Source: an uncultured Anaerotignum sp. (lineage in GTDB: Bacteria > Bacillota > Clostridia > Lachnospirales > Anaerotignaceae). From it: a stretch of 64,000 bases of DNA. The stretch covers positions 1 through 64,000 of the forward strand of contig CAJTQX010000008.1 in assembly GCA_910578425.1 (NCBI GenBank). The letters run 5' to 3'. The notes under the pieces were generated by a model. The model worked only from the letters and a program-made list of their open reading frames with translations, made no database searches and had not been told where the DNA came from. The stretch's first letter is position 1. Every line of letters starts with the position of its first letter. Shown piece after piece: positions 9,142 through 17,877 of the stretch. The position numbers and the translations under genes were made by a program.

Positions 9142-9563
9142 GCATGAAAATTGATTCCATAACAAACGGCGTCGTTATTGACCATATTCTGGCAGGGAAA
9201 GGTATGGAGCTGTATCATTTCCTGCATCTTGACAGTATGGACTGCTCTATCGCCCTGATCAAAAACGCGCCCAGCCAAAAAATGGGGAAGAAGGACATTA
9301 TAAAAGTAGATACCGCACTGGAACTGGATTTGGATATTTTAGGTTATGTAGATCCCGGCGTTACTGTCAATGTTATTCGGGATGGTGTGCTGATAGAGAA
9401 ATTCCATCCCCAACTGCCCGAAAAGCTGACAAATATCATACAGTGCAAAAATCCGCGCTGCATTACCTCTGTGGAGCAGGAAATTCCACATATCTTTAAG
9501 CTGACAGACAGAGAGCACGGCACTTACCGCTGCATCTACTGTGAATCCAAGGCTAAGCAATAA
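9138..9563 (+). CDS. pyrI: aspartate carbamoyltransferase regulatory chain
   Basis: Binds nucleotide effectors and joins PyrB trimers. 141 residues. The C-terminal zinc domain shows Cys103, Cys108, Cys132 and Cys135 in the C-x4-C-x23-C-x2-C pattern of the family. Start at 9138 overlaps the pyrB stop; a second ATG at 9144 has slightly better spacing from GGAGG, so the true start could be either. Last gene of the pyr operon, followed by a large hairpin terminator. Confidence 0.95.
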   Translation: MSMKIDSITNGVVIDHILAGKGMELYHFLHLDSMDCSIALIKNAPSQKMGKKDIIKVDTALELDLDILGYVDPGVTVNVIRDGVLIEKFHPQLPEKLTNIIQCKNPRCITSVEQEIPHIFKLTDREHGTYRCIYCESKAKQ

Positions 9564-9570
9564 AAAACAC

Positions 9571-9677
9571 AAAAAAAGCAGGAACAGTATTTCAGGCGGC
9601 TTGTCTAAAGAAATCCTATTTTTCTATTTCATTGATTTCTTTAGGCAGTGCCCATTGAGAACTGTTCCTGCTTTTTT
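9571..9677. terminator. large nested bidirectional terminator
   Basis: The outer stem is AAAAAAAGCAGGAACAGT (9571-9588) with ACTGTTCCTGCTTTTTT (9661-9677). Nested inside is a second perfect stem, CTAAAGAAATC (9605-9615) / GATTTCTTTAG (9634-9644). T runs exist on both strands, so it serves convergent pyrI (+) and the anti-sigma gene (-). The internal structure is larger than a simple terminator needs. Confidence 0.8.
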
Positions 9678-9692
9678 CATTTACTCCTCTGC

Positions 9693-10031
9693 TCAGCCCA
9701 AAAAACGCAGCATTTTTATTTTTCCCTTTTTATGCAGAGAATGCAGCACAAAAATGCAAAGTGTTGCGCCAACATAAGAAAGCACACCAGAAAACACCAG
9801 TGTACGACGCATACGCATCCGTTTCGCCAGCCGGACATATTCCTGCCCATTTTCCAGGCGCATCGCCTCCCTGTAGGTTTTGCGCCGTATAGAACGGTAA
9901 TGTCTGTAATACGCCCTGCATTCCGGACATTGCCGCAGATGCTCCCGCACCAGCCGCCTGCTCCCCTCGCTTGCAACTCCATCATGGTAAAGGGAAGCCA
10001 AATCCATCACAACATCACATTTCCAGTTCAT
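9693..10031 (-). CDS. zinc-finger anti-sigma-like membrane protein
   Basis: 112 residues. A putative zinc-finger (zf-HC2 / anti-sigma type) motif H-x3-C-x2-C is seen in REHLRQCPECRAYY near residues 30-43, and one hydrophobic segment lies near residues 79-97 with a basic tail after it. Start ATG 10031 overlaps the 3' end of the upstream ECF sigma gene by 17 nt, the usual sigma/anti-sigma pairing. Role inferred: membrane-held inhibitor of that sigma factor. Family assignment rests on the short Cys/His motif and context. Confidence 0.7.
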   Translation of the reverse strand: MNWKCDVVMDLASLYHDGVASEGSRRLVREHLRQCPECRAYYRHYRSIRRKTYREAMRLENGQEYVRLAKRMRMRRTLVFSGVLSYVGATLCIFVLHSLHKKGKIKMLRFLG

Positions 10032-10527
10032 GTTTCAACACCTCCATCAGCAGCTTTTTCGCCCTGAAATAAATCACCTTTGCAGAATTTTCGCTGATCT
10101 TCAAAATCAGGGCAATCTGTGAAAAGGGCAGTTCCGCATAAATCCGCAGAAGTACAACGTCCCTGTATTTTTTCGGGATATTTCCCAACACGTTGCGTAC
10201 TGCTTTTTCTACATACTGCTTATGTACATACTCCTCCGGACCATCCATTCCCTCGCAGTAGCTGTCCACCACCAGCTCCAGATTCGCCGCGTCCAAATGC
10301 AGCCTGTTCTTTTTCAGATACTTAAAATACGTGTGCTTGGCAATCGCCGCCAGCCACGTAAACACCTCGCACTCCCCTCGGAACCGGTGGAAGGAAGTGT
10401 ATGCCTGCAGAAAGGTTTCCTGCGTTAAATCCTCCGCAATGCCCGCGTCAGCGCACATCCGGTACAAAAAGCCATAAATCTGATTGTAATACTCTAGATA
10501 TAGTTTTTCAAAGGCTTTCAACCGCAT
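10015..10527 (-). CDS. ECF-type RNA polymerase sigma factor
   Basis: Sigma-70 family factor of the extracytoplasmic-function class with only regions 2 and 4. Start is set at ATG 10527 (MRLKAFEKLY), preceded by GGAAGGAAGGG; upstream extensions overlap the previous gene. About 170 residues. Region 2 is visible as AEDLTQETFLQAYTSFHRF and WLAAIAKHTYFKYL, region 4 as IPKKYRDVVLLRIYAEL followed by the helix-turn-helix FSQIALILKISENSAKVIYF. It likely directs its own operon and stress genes; the inducing signal is not visible. Confidence 0.9.
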   Translation of the reverse strand: MRLKAFEKLYLEYYNQIYGFLYRMCADAGIAEDLTQETFLQAYTSFHRFRGECEVFTWLAAIAKHTYFKYLKKNRLHLDAANLELVVDSYCEGMDGPEEYVHKQYVEKAVRNVLGNIPKKYRDVVLLRIYAELPFSQIALILKISENSAKVIYFRAKKLLMEVLKHELEM

Positions 10528-10555
10528 CCCTTCCTTCCGCTGTATTTCGGCAGTA

Positions 10556-11218
10556 TTATTCCAGAACAGCCGTTTCAAAATTCTGCCCATCCGCGTATTT
10601 CCGCAGCAGGTCCTCTGCCTCCGCAAGCATCCCCCGCACCTCCGCGCCGCCGTCAAAACAGTAAAACACCAGAAGGATATGTTCTGTCGTATCTGTCACC
10701 ATTGCGCGCGTGCTGTCGCTTGTGGGATTGCCAAACGCGCCTTCTGCGTCAAACAATACAGGCAGAAAGGAAAGATTCAAAACATCCTTTCCAATCCCCT
10801 GATAGGCTGTCCCCTCCGGCGCACGATCCCAGACGATTTCACCTGATGTATGCGCAAGGTCATAGCTGCCCATAGAATAGCCGGATTTGATGGAAAGGTA
10901 ATTATTGATATCCACCACATTATTGATCACATAAAGCCCTCGTTCCTTGGCAATCCGGCGGCACATTGCCTCTGCCGAACAGCGGTAACGGTTGGGGTCC
11001 TTCCCCAAAGCCTTGTAGCCTTTTCGGGTCATCTGAATCTGCTCCCGTTTATTTGCCTGCGAAAGCTCCGTTTCCGCCAGTTCCGTAATTTTTTCATCCA
11101 TCAGGCGCAGAAATTCTTCATCCGCCTGCCCGACTCGCACATCGCACTCCAAAAGCCCCAGTACGGCCTGTGGACAGATTGTTTTCAGTTCCGGAGCAAT
11201 CATAATCTGAACCATCAT
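10556..11218 (-). CDS. B3/B4 tRNA-binding domain protein
   Basis: About 220 residues. It resembles the B3/B4 domain of the phenylalanyl-tRNA synthetase beta chain found as a free-standing protein: segments KALGKDPNRYRCSAEAMCRR, VNNVVDINNYLS-like (NNVVDINNYLSIKSGYSMGSYD) and FGNPTSDSTRAMV are typical. Stand-alone members are suspected to edit or bind mischarged tRNA, but no activity can be shown here. Two ATGs at 11218 and 11215 follow GGAAGGAGG; either is possible. It sits between threonine aldolase and the ECF sigma gene, all on the same strand. Confidence 0.8.
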   Translation of the reverse strand: MMVQIMIAPELKTICPQAVLGLLECDVRVGQADEEFLRLMDEKITELAETELSQANKREQIQMTRKGYKALGKDPNRYRCSAEAMCRRIAKERGLYVINNVVDINNYLSIKSGYSMGSYDLAHTSGEIVWDRAPEGTAYQGIGKDVLNLSFLPVLFDAEGAFGNPTSDSTRAMVTDTTEHILLVFYCFDGGAEVRGMLAEAEDLLRKYADGQNFETAVLE

Positions 11219-11242
11219 CGTCCTCCTTCCCAAAGCCGCCGG

Positions 11243-12286
11243 TTATTTTCCGCTGAGCGTTATTACATCCTCAATCAGGCTTTCCACATTTTCCTCTTTT
11301 GTCGCCCAACTTGTGCATACGCGCACAGCCGTATGTCCTTCATCTGTCTTTTCCCAGAAATCGAACGCATATTTTTCACGCAGCCTGTCCAGCATCATAT
11401 CCGGAATAATGGGGAACTGCTGGTTTGTTTTGGAATCGAAACGCATCGCGCAGCCTGCGTCCTCGAACGCGCGGCGGATTTTCATTGCCAGCCTTACGGC
11501 ATGCTCAGAAATCTCAAAATACAACCCGTTTTCAAACAACGCCTCAAACTGCAAACCAAGGAAACGCCCCTTTGCCAAAAGCGCGCCCTTCTGCTTAATC
11601 AGGTAACGGAAATCTCTCTGAAACGCCGGATTTGCAATCACAACAGCTTCGCCCATCAGCGCGCCCACCTTTGTGCCGCCGATATAAAATACGTCTGTCA
11701 GCGCGGTAATGTCCTTCAATGTCAGGTCATTCCCTTCCGGTACAAGGGCATAACCAAGCCTTGCGCCGTCCAGATAAAGCGGCAGCCCGCAGGAACGGCA
11801 TACCTTGCTGATTTCTTCCAGCTCCGCTTTGGTATATGTCGTACCGTTTTCCGTCGGCTGGGAAATATAGACCATCCCAGGCTGCACCATATGCTCATGT
11901 GTTGCATCGTTCCAGTGCCCGTTATATGCCGCCTGAATCTGTGCCGCTGAAATTTTTCCATCCTCGCTGGGCAAAGCAAGTACTTTATGGCCTGTCGCCT
12001 CAATCGCGCCGGTTTCATGCACGTTTACATGCCCTGTATTCACACAAAGCACGCCCTGATGCGGGCGCAGTATGGATGAGATGACTGTCAGGTTGGTCTG
12101 CGTGCCGCCCACCAACAGATGCACCTCCGCATGTTCATCTCCGCAAAGATCTTTCAGGATTGCTTTCGCGCGCTCTGTATGCGGATCGCTGCCATAGCCG
12201 GGATACTGCTCCCAGTTTGTCTCCTGTAATTTCTGCAATATTTTCTCGTGCATGCCTTCCAAGTAATCACATTCAAAACGTATCAT
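11243..12286 (-). CDS. low-specificity L-threonine aldolase family protein
   Basis: PLP fold-type I enzyme expected to cleave L-threonine or allo-threonine to glycine and acetaldehyde. 347 residues. The YLDGARLGYAL motif carries the cofactor-binding Asp, and FYIGGTKVGALMGEA contains the Schiff-base Lys. N-terminal GSDPHTERAK and GGTQTNL also match beta-eliminating-lyase-family aldolases. Start ATG at 12286 has GGCGGAG upstream. Its downstream neighbour is a B3/B4 domain gene 10-25 nt away, suggesting co-transcription; the upstream AEC transporter could share the transcript. Confidence 0.9.
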   Translation of the reverse strand: MIRFECDYLEGMHEKILQKLQETNWEQYPGYGSDPHTERAKAILKDLCGDEHAEVHLLVGGTQTNLTVISSILRPHQGVLCVNTGHVNVHETGAIEATGHKVLALPSEDGKISAAQIQAAYNGHWNDATHEHMVQPGMVYISQPTENGTTYTKAELEEISKVCRSCGLPLYLDGARLGYALVPEGNDLTLKDITALTDVFYIGGTKVGALMGEAVVIANPAFQRDFRYLIKQKGALLAKGRFLGLQFEALFENGLYFEISEHAVRLAMKIRRAFEDAGCAMRFDSKTNQQFPIIPDMMLDRLREKYAFDFWEKTDEGHTAVRVCTSWATKEENVESLIEDVITLSGK

Positions 12287-12341
12287 TTTTCTCCGCCTTT
12301 CTTTATTTTAATTGATATCCCGGGACGCCGTCCCTCATATT

Positions 12342-13292
12342 TCACCCAATCAATCCCCATGTTTTCAAGAAAAATATGAAAAAGAACATGGTAAACGCTG
12401 AAAAAACCATTGAATAAATTAAAAAATCTCCCGCCAATTCATAATCCGCATCAAATTGTACCGCCATCTGATAATTCGTGATTGCCGTAGGTGCTGCCAG
12501 AAAAATAAATACCGGCACCAGCGTGTCCCCTCTCATGCCCAGCATGGAAACGGCAATCCACAAAAACACCACAGGCAATATAACCAGCTTCACCACAATC
12601 CCCGCAGCCAATGGTTTCCAATGTTTTTTCGCGGAACTGAAATGGAACTGGCCGCCCAAAAGCAGAAAAGAAAACGGCGTGACAATCTTTGCCAAGTCTT
12701 TCCCTGCTGTATGCAGGAAAGAAGGCATCGGAATCCGGAAACCGTAAAACGCCGCGCCCAGAACTACGCCCCATATGATGGGGTTTTTCATCGCGTTTGC
12801 AGCCGCCCGTTTCAAATCAGGCTTTTCGCCCGTTTCCGCAAAAAAGGAATAGACGAATACCCCGATGACGTTCAACAGCGGCAATGTTGCCGCCATGATG
12901 GAAGTTGCCAGGGCGACACAAGGCTCGCCGCCAAGGCTTCTGGAAAACGGAAGACCATACAGCATGTAATTCCCACGGTAAATAGACTGCACCAGAACTC
13001 CCTGCTGTTTCCGCTCCCGCACCAATCGTGGGACAAGAACCATCAGCGCAGACACGCATACCACAATGACGCACAACGCAAACAGGATTGGTTTCAAGTA
13101 TGTAAAATCAATCTTTTCTGCATCATAAAGGTTGAAAAATACCAATATAGGGAACAAAACCTGAAAGCAGAGCACATTCCCTCGGCTGATAAATTCCTCC
13201 GTCAGTATTCCCCTGCTTTTCAGCCAGAAGCCCAGCGCAATCACAACGAATGTCGGCGCGACCGCGTTTCCGGCAAATATTAAATTTTCCAC
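12342..13292 (-). CDS. AEC family (auxin efflux carrier-like) transporter
   Basis: 316 residues with about ten hydrophobic segments in the two-repeat pattern of the AEC/BART family, which in bacteria carries small carboxylates such as malate or malonate. N-terminal segment AVAPTFVVIALGFWLKSRG and the central VVLGAAFYGFRIP region are typical. Start is GTG at 13292 behind GAGGGAAA. Located downstream of the glycyl radical enzyme genes but separated by a terminator, so co-regulation with them is possible yet unproven. Substrate not predictable. Confidence 0.85.
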   Translation of the reverse strand: MENLIFAGNAVAPTFVVIALGFWLKSRGILTEEFISRGNVLCFQVLFPILVFFNLYDAEKIDFTYLKPILFALCVIVVCVSALMVLVPRLVRERKQQGVLVQSIYRGNYMLYGLPFSRSLGGEPCVALATSIMAATLPLLNVIGVFVYSFFAETGEKPDLKRAAANAMKNPIIWGVVLGAAFYGFRIPMPSFLHTAGKDLAKIVTPFSFLLLGGQFHFSSAKKHWKPLAAGIVVKLVILPVVFLWIAVSMLGMRGDTLVPVFIFLAAPTAITNYQMAVQFDADYELAGDFLIYSMVFSAFTMFFFIFFLKTWGLIG

Positions 13293-13414
13293 TTATATTT
13301 CCCTCTTCCTCTTTTGTACCTGCCTTGACCGCAGCCAAAACAGCAATTTCTTTTATTATAAAAAAACAGCGGGATAATTGCAACCAAATTCCCACCTCAT
13401 TTTATCCACAAAAC

Positions 13415-13451
13415 AAAAAAGGGCGTTCTTTTTTGAAATACCGCCCTTTTT
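13415..13451 (-). terminator. rho-independent terminator after the activase gene
   Basis: On the minus strand AAAAAGGGCGG pairs with CGCCCTTTTTT (13451 to 13415), leaving a T run. It ends the glycyl radical enzyme/activase transcript before the AEC gene. Confidence 0.8.
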
Positions 13452-13467
13452 CTGCTGTATATTCTCT

Positions 13468-14358
13468 TTAACGGAAATCTGCCAGCCCTATGCCAAGCCC
13501 GCGCAGGATTCCCTTCATATGCTCCATGCTCTCCTCGGACGGGCGTTCAAAATCCGCCTGCGGCAGCTCCATTCCCAACGCTTCATATTTTCCAAAACCG
13601 AATTTATGATAGGGCAAAAGCTCCATCTGCGCTTTCGGCAGGTATTTTTTTACAAACTCTCCACTGCGCCGGATATTTTCATCATCCGCATTCACTCCTT
13701 CAATCACTGGAATCCGAATGACAATCCGCGCTCCGGTTTCCCCCAGCCGCTTCATATTCTCCAATATCCTTTCATTGGAAACGCCGGTGAATTTCTTATG
13801 CTGTTCCGCGTCCATATGCTTGAGATCCATAAAAATAAGATCCATGCGTTTCAATATCGGCAACATTTTATCGAAATCAAAATTTCCGCACGTTTCGATA
13901 TCCAGGCTGAACCCCAAATCATACAGCTTTTCGGAAAGCTCGTCCAGAACTTCATGCTGCATGGACGCCTCGCCGCCGGAAAATGTAATTCCTCCGCTGG
14001 ATTCCCTGTAAAACAGATGGTGTTTTTGAGCCTGTGAAATAATTTCATCTGTATCAGCAATAGAAACAAGCTGTTTTCTTGCCCCCGTTGGACAGGCTTT
14101 TACGCATGCGCCGCAGCCTGTGCATATTTCGCGTTCCAGGTTCATATTGATCCCAATTCCTTGTGGGCAGGCCTTTGCGCACGCGCCGCAGCCGATACAG
14201 AGACGGGAATAAAATCCAACCAGAGGAGTCTGGTGCATCCCTTCCGGATTGGAACACCATTTGCAGTGCAGCGGACAGCCTGCCAGAAAAATCGTTGTAC
14301 GTATCCCGTCCCCGTCGTTGACGGAAAAAGGCTGCATCTGCATGAGATACCCTTTCAT
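13468..14358 (-). CDS. glycyl radical enzyme activating protein (radical SAM)
   Basis: Radical SAM enzyme that abstracts hydrogen from the conserved Gly of the partner enzyme encoded just upstream. Start set at ATG 14358 (MKGYLMQMQP) behind AAGGAGGGAG. About 296 residues. The SAM cluster motif C-x3-C-x2-C is Cys28, Cys32, Cys35 (GCPLHCKWC). Two ferredoxin-like 4Fe-4S motifs follow (Cys54/57/60/64 and Cys79/82/85/89); this insert is typical of activases of dehydratases, lyases and decarboxylases, and is absent from pyruvate formate-lyase activase. SGGEASMQHEV is the family's SAM-binding GGE motif. Confidence 0.95.
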   Translation of the reverse strand: MKGYLMQMQPFSVNDGDGIRTTIFLAGCPLHCKWCSNPEGMHQTPLVGFYSRLCIGCGACAKACPQGIGINMNLEREICTGCGACVKACPTGARKQLVSIADTDEIISQAQKHHLFYRESSGGITFSGGEASMQHEVLDELSEKLYDLGFSLDIETCGNFDFDKMLPILKRMDLIFMDLKHMDAEQHKKFTGVSNERILENMKRLGETGARIVIRIPVIEGVNADDENIRRSGEFVKKYLPKAQMELLPYHKFGFGKYEALGMELPQADFERPSEESMEHMKGILRGLGIGLADFR

Positions 14359-14377
14359 GGCTCCCTCCTTTTCAAAA

Positions 14378-14666
14378 AAGACCTTGGGGCACCGCCCCAA
14401 ACCCCGCAAGGGGCAATGCCCCTTGACCCTTCTGCCGCAAAACTGTGTTTTGCGGAAAGCGGGACAAAAATTTGACAAACATCATATTTCCCAATTTTTG
14501 CCTGCCCAAAAAAGGATTAGGGATAAAATCCTTTGTTTCTGCAATATCTTATCCCCCCCTCCTCTCCCAGCGCATAAAATGCGCTGGGCAAACGGGTCAA
14601 GGGCTGGAAGCCCTTGCCGGTCAGGCATCGGCAGGGTGCCAGAGGAGGCGGGGCCTCCAAGGTCTT
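14378..14666. repeat. hairpin-cassette repeat, copy C
   Basis: 289-bp non-coding copy between the glycyl radical enzyme gene and its activase, filling nearly the whole 322-bp gap. Left end AAGACCTTGGGG at 14378-14389, right end CCAAGGTCTT ending 14666. Internal stems include GCAAGGGGCAATGCCCCTTG, GCAAAACTGTGTTTTGC, CAGCGCATAAAATGCGCTG and CAAGGGCTGGAAGCCCTTG. If transcribed, it would place a long structured RNA between the two coding parts. Confidence 0.85.
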
Positions 14667-14680
14667 GAATCTTTATCTTC

Positions 14681-17053
14681 TTAAAAGCTCTCGTGCGCGT
14701 TCCTTGCCATGATGGAATCCTGCATAGACTTCGACAGGTTTACAAACTGCGTGCTGTACCCTGCCACACGCACCAGGAGGTCTTTGTAATTCTCAGGATG
14801 CGCCTGCGCGTCCTTCAGCACCTCGTTTGAAATCGTGTTAAACTGCACATGGAACGCGCCCAGTGCGAAATAAGACTGAAGCATCGCGCCAAGGTTCGCG
14901 CGCCCGCGCTTTGTTGCCACCAAATCGTGGTTCAGACGCAGATTCAACAATGTACCGCCGCTGTGGATATCATGATTCAGCTTTGCGGAGGAACGCAGAG
15001 CCGCCAAACAGGTGGAAGTATCCGTTCCTGTATAAGGCGATACGCCTTCATTGATCGGGTCTTTCGCCTTTCTGCCGTCCGGCGTCGCGCCCAGCACCTT
15101 GCCCGTAGGCAGGTAGTTGGAAATGCCCATGAACGCCGTTACAAAATGGTGTCCATAAATGTCCTTATAGGACGTTACATCATGATAGAAATAATCTGCC
15201 AGTTTTTTCGCGATGCTGTCCACATAATCATCGTCATTGCCATATTTCGGCACAGCCTGCACTTTTGCGCGCAGTTCTTCATAGCCCTCCCAGTTATGAT
15301 TCAGCGCGTCGATGATTTCAGCCATCGTTGTAACTTTCTCCTCAAACACCAGCTTTTTCATCACCGCAAGGGAATTTGCCGTAACGGACAGGCCAACGCC
15401 CGTAAATACAGGCCCGATATTGTATTTCGCGCCGCCGTCTACCAAATCTTTGCCGTTTTTCAGGCAGTATTCGTTGCATGCAGACAGGAACGGACGCGGT
15501 GCCTGTTCTTTATGTATCTTCTGCGCAGTCAGCAGGCTGATGACGCCATGTTTTACCATAAAGGAGAACTGGCGGAGCAAAGCCGCTTCAATTTCTTCAT
15601 AGGTTTCAAATGTTTTCGGGTCTTTCTCCGGCAGGGCAACCAACTCGCCTGTCAGGCGGCTCCGGCCCTCGTTCAGCGCAAATTCCAGCGCGGCCGCGAA
15701 GCTGATATTGCAGGAAGATGTCCATTCAAATGTCTTTCTGGAATGCGGCACAACGCAGCCGCAGTTGTTCCAGTCCTTCGCATCCTCCGGCGCATATCCC
15801 AAATTGCTCAGCATCTGATAGCCTGTGCGGTCACTATGAATTGCAGGGAAACCGCAGCCCGTAGATACCAAATCCGTCACCGCTTCCATAAACTCAGGCG
15901 GACAATCGGGATGAATGCGGCAGCTCAGCGTTGGCTGGTGGCATTTCGTTTCCTTTGTCGCCTGTATCGCCATATAAGAAATCGTATTTGTGCCGTCGCC
16001 GCCGTCCACCGTAGAACCGCCGACAGTCAGGTTTTCAAAATTCGTATAGCCCGCAAAGAAATCCGCTGTGTTCGCGGAAATCGTCCATGCCCATTCGCTG
16101 TATTTCAGCCACAGGCATTCTACCAGTTCCAGCGCGGTATCATAATCAATCTTCCCGGCTTCTTCATCCGCCTTATAATACGGATACATATACTGGTCAA
16201 AACGACCGGGATTTAATGCCAGCGGGTTTTCAGAAATAATGCCGCCCAACTGCACAAACCACGCGAACTGCAATGCCTCGCGGAAAGAAGTCGGCGGGTT
16301 TTCAGGCACTTTCGCGCAGACCTCCGCAATCTCCAGCAGCTCCGCCTTTCTGGTCCCGTCCTTTTCCTCTGCCGCCATTTCCTTCGCCTTTTCGGAATAG
16401 CGGTTCGCCAGCCGTACAATGCCATCGCTCACCAATATAATGGAGCGATAAAATACCATTTTGTCCTTATCCTCCGGAACCGCTTCGTTCAGTTCCGCCA
16501 TATATCCCTCCGCTTCGCGTTTGATGCCGCCAAAGCCCTTCGGGAACAACTGGTCAATATAATCAGGAGAAATTTCGCCTATACCGTTGCGCCATTTGGA
16601 ATCCGTATCCAAAAAGCCCGTATCCACGCCAATCTTCTTTGTTTCTTCAGAAGTACGCGCAAGGAAAGCATCCTCGACGGATTTGCCTTTCCAATACGGG
16701 AATATGTTTTCCCGCACAAATTTCCTCTGTTCGTCCGTCATTTCATACGGGTCCTGCGGACGGGACGGGAAATTGTCCATCTCATCATCTACCCATTTCC
16801 ATGCAAATTCCGGCGTCAGAATACCGCATTTACGAAATTCCCCACTTGCGCCGACAATCAGCTCACCCTCAAAAATATTGACGCAAAGCTCATTGCAGGT
16901 ATCATAAAACGCCTGCGCGGTACGGATTGCCGCAGGCTGTCCCTCCGTCCGTTTGAAGGATTCTGTCCAAATCCTTGCTCTTTCATAAGAAATGGAGGGT
17001 TTTGTATTGACATAATTCTGGCGAATTTTTTCTACTCTGGGCGTTACACTCAT
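14681..17053 (-). CDS. glycyl radical enzyme, substrate unassigned (pyruvate formate-lyase-like superfamily)
   Basis: About 790 residues from ATG 17053; a GTG at 17062 is an alternative. The glycyl radical motif RVAGYS is near the C-terminus (Gly765) and the thiyl Cys sits in the CGCVVP loop (Cys433). The single Cys rules out pyruvate formate-lyase, which has Cys-Cys. Known dehydratases, C-N and C-S lyases of this fold usually read Cys-x-Glu here, the Glu acting as base; this protein has Val435. It is therefore unlikely to be a standard eliminase; a decarboxylase, an addition-type enzyme or an unknown chemistry remain open. Its activase follows downstream and an XRE-cupin regulator lies upstream, suggesting substrate-induced expression. 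Confidence 0.9.
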   Translation of the reverse strand: MSVTPRVEKIRQNYVNTKPSISYERARIWTESFKRTEGQPAAIRTAQAFYDTCNELCVNIFEGELIVGASGEFRKCGILTPEFAWKWVDDEMDNFPSRPQDPYEMTDEQRKFVRENIFPYWKGKSVEDAFLARTSEETKKIGVDTGFLDTDSKWRNGIGEISPDYIDQLFPKGFGGIKREAEGYMAELNEAVPEDKDKMVFYRSIILVSDGIVRLANRYSEKAKEMAAEEKDGTRKAELLEIAEVCAKVPENPPTSFREALQFAWFVQLGGIISENPLALNPGRFDQYMYPYYKADEEAGKIDYDTALELVECLWLKYSEWAWTISANTADFFAGYTNFENLTVGGSTVDGGDGTNTISYMAIQATKETKCHQPTLSCRIHPDCPPEFMEAVTDLVSTGCGFPAIHSDRTGYQMLSNLGYAPEDAKDWNNCGCVVPHSRKTFEWTSSCNISFAAALEFALNEGRSRLTGELVALPEKDPKTFETYEEIEAALLRQFSFMVKHGVISLLTAQKIHKEQAPRPFLSACNEYCLKNGKDLVDGGAKYNIGPVFTGVGLSVTANSLAVMKKLVFEEKVTTMAEIIDALNHNWEGYEELRAKVQAVPKYGNDDDYVDSIAKKLADYFYHDVTSYKDIYGHHFVTAFMGISNYLPTGKVLGATPDGRKAKDPINEGVSPYTGTDTSTCLAALRSSAKLNHDIHSGGTLLNLRLNHDLVATKRGRANLGAMLQSYFALGAFHVQFNTISNEVLKDAQAHPENYKDLLVRVAGYSTQFVNLSKSMQDSIMARNAHESF

Positions 17054-17075
17054 ATTTTCCACCTGACCTTTCCAA

Positions 17076-17630
17076 CTATTTTCTGTAATAAATTACCATA
17101 TAAAGTTTAGCCGGTGTTTCCCCTGCATTTTCATATATGTGCGCTTTATCCGCCTGATAGCGGATTGCGTTGCCTGCTTCGACAATGTAATCCTTCCCGT
17201 CTACAGTCAGCCGCAGCGTGCCCTGGGAAACCATCAGCAGTTCTTCCGTTCCTTCCTCATGAGGCGCGGATTCCGAGCGGCAGCCCAAATCCATCTCAAT
17301 GCACAGCATTTCAAAGCGTTTCGAATCATCATACGGGAAAAAAGGAAACAGCCGGAACCGGCCCTCATCGCTTAAAAGAGGCCGTATTTCCTCTTTCTGG
17401 ATAATTTTTGTTTCCATCGCCTGCCCTTCCAACAGTGCCGTAAATGAGATATGCAGACCCGTAGCAATCTTCCAGAGCGTTGCCACAGTCGGGCTGGATT
17501 CACCTCTTTCAATCTGCCCCAGCATACTTTTGCTGACTCCTGTCATCTCCGCCGCATTGTCTAAGCTCAACTTTTTTTCCTTCCGAATCCGTTTCAGATT
17601 CGCCGCAATCATACTGCTCATTGCATCCAT
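17076..17630 (-). CDS. XRE family transcriptional regulator with cupin domain
   Basis: 184 residues from ATG 17630, which follows AAGGAGGACATTT. An N-terminal helix-turn-helix (NLKRIRKEKKLSLDNAAEMT and SKSMLGQIERGESSPTVATL, residues 10-55) is joined to a C-terminal cupin (HEEGTEELLMVSQGTLRLTV and an NAIRYQAD segment). Regulators of this build sense small ligands through the cupin. It is separated by 22 nt from the glycyl radical enzyme gene and probably controls it and itself. A TTGACA-17-TACATT promoter and a CGTTATAACG palindrome lie upstream. Confidence 0.9.
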   Translation of the reverse strand: MDAMSSMIAANLKRIRKEKKLSLDNAAEMTGVSKSMLGQIERGESSPTVATLWKIATGLHISFTALLEGQAMETKIIQKEEIRPLLSDEGRFRLFPFFPYDDSKRFEMLCIEMDLGCRSESAPHEEGTEELLMVSQGTLRLTVDGKDYIVEAGNAIRYQADKAHIYENAGETPAKLYMVIYYRK

Positions 17631-17680
17631 AAATGTCCTCCTTGGATAAAACCGATCCCGACGGCGTCCCGTCAGGAAAA

Positions 17681-17732
17681 CGTTATAACGCATTTGTAAC
17701 TTTAATGTATCACGTCATGTGGCCATTGTCAA
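17681..17732 (-). promoter_or_regulatory. promoter and candidate operator of the XRE-GRE operon
   Basis: Minus-strand TTGACA (17732-17727), 17-bp spacer, TACATT (17709-17704). A perfect 10-bp palindrome CGTTATAACG occupies 17681-17690, just past the expected transcription start, a good place for an autoregulating HTH repressor. The operator role is inferred. Confidence 0.6.
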
Positions 17733-17877
17733 TAAAATCGGCCGTTTTTTCGCCCAAAAACAGCCGTTATCGCATACAAAAAATGCATCGTTTTTTTGTG
17801 CAAAACGCCCATATTATTTTTAGAGCCCCTCTCCAAACCGCATACAGGCTGTGTGCGGATAATTTGCAGGTGGGTTC

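Noticed and set aside
14849..16216. 455-codon frame antisense to the glycyl radical enzyme
   Set aside because: Shadow of a well-supported gene; no start signal and no recognisable protein.
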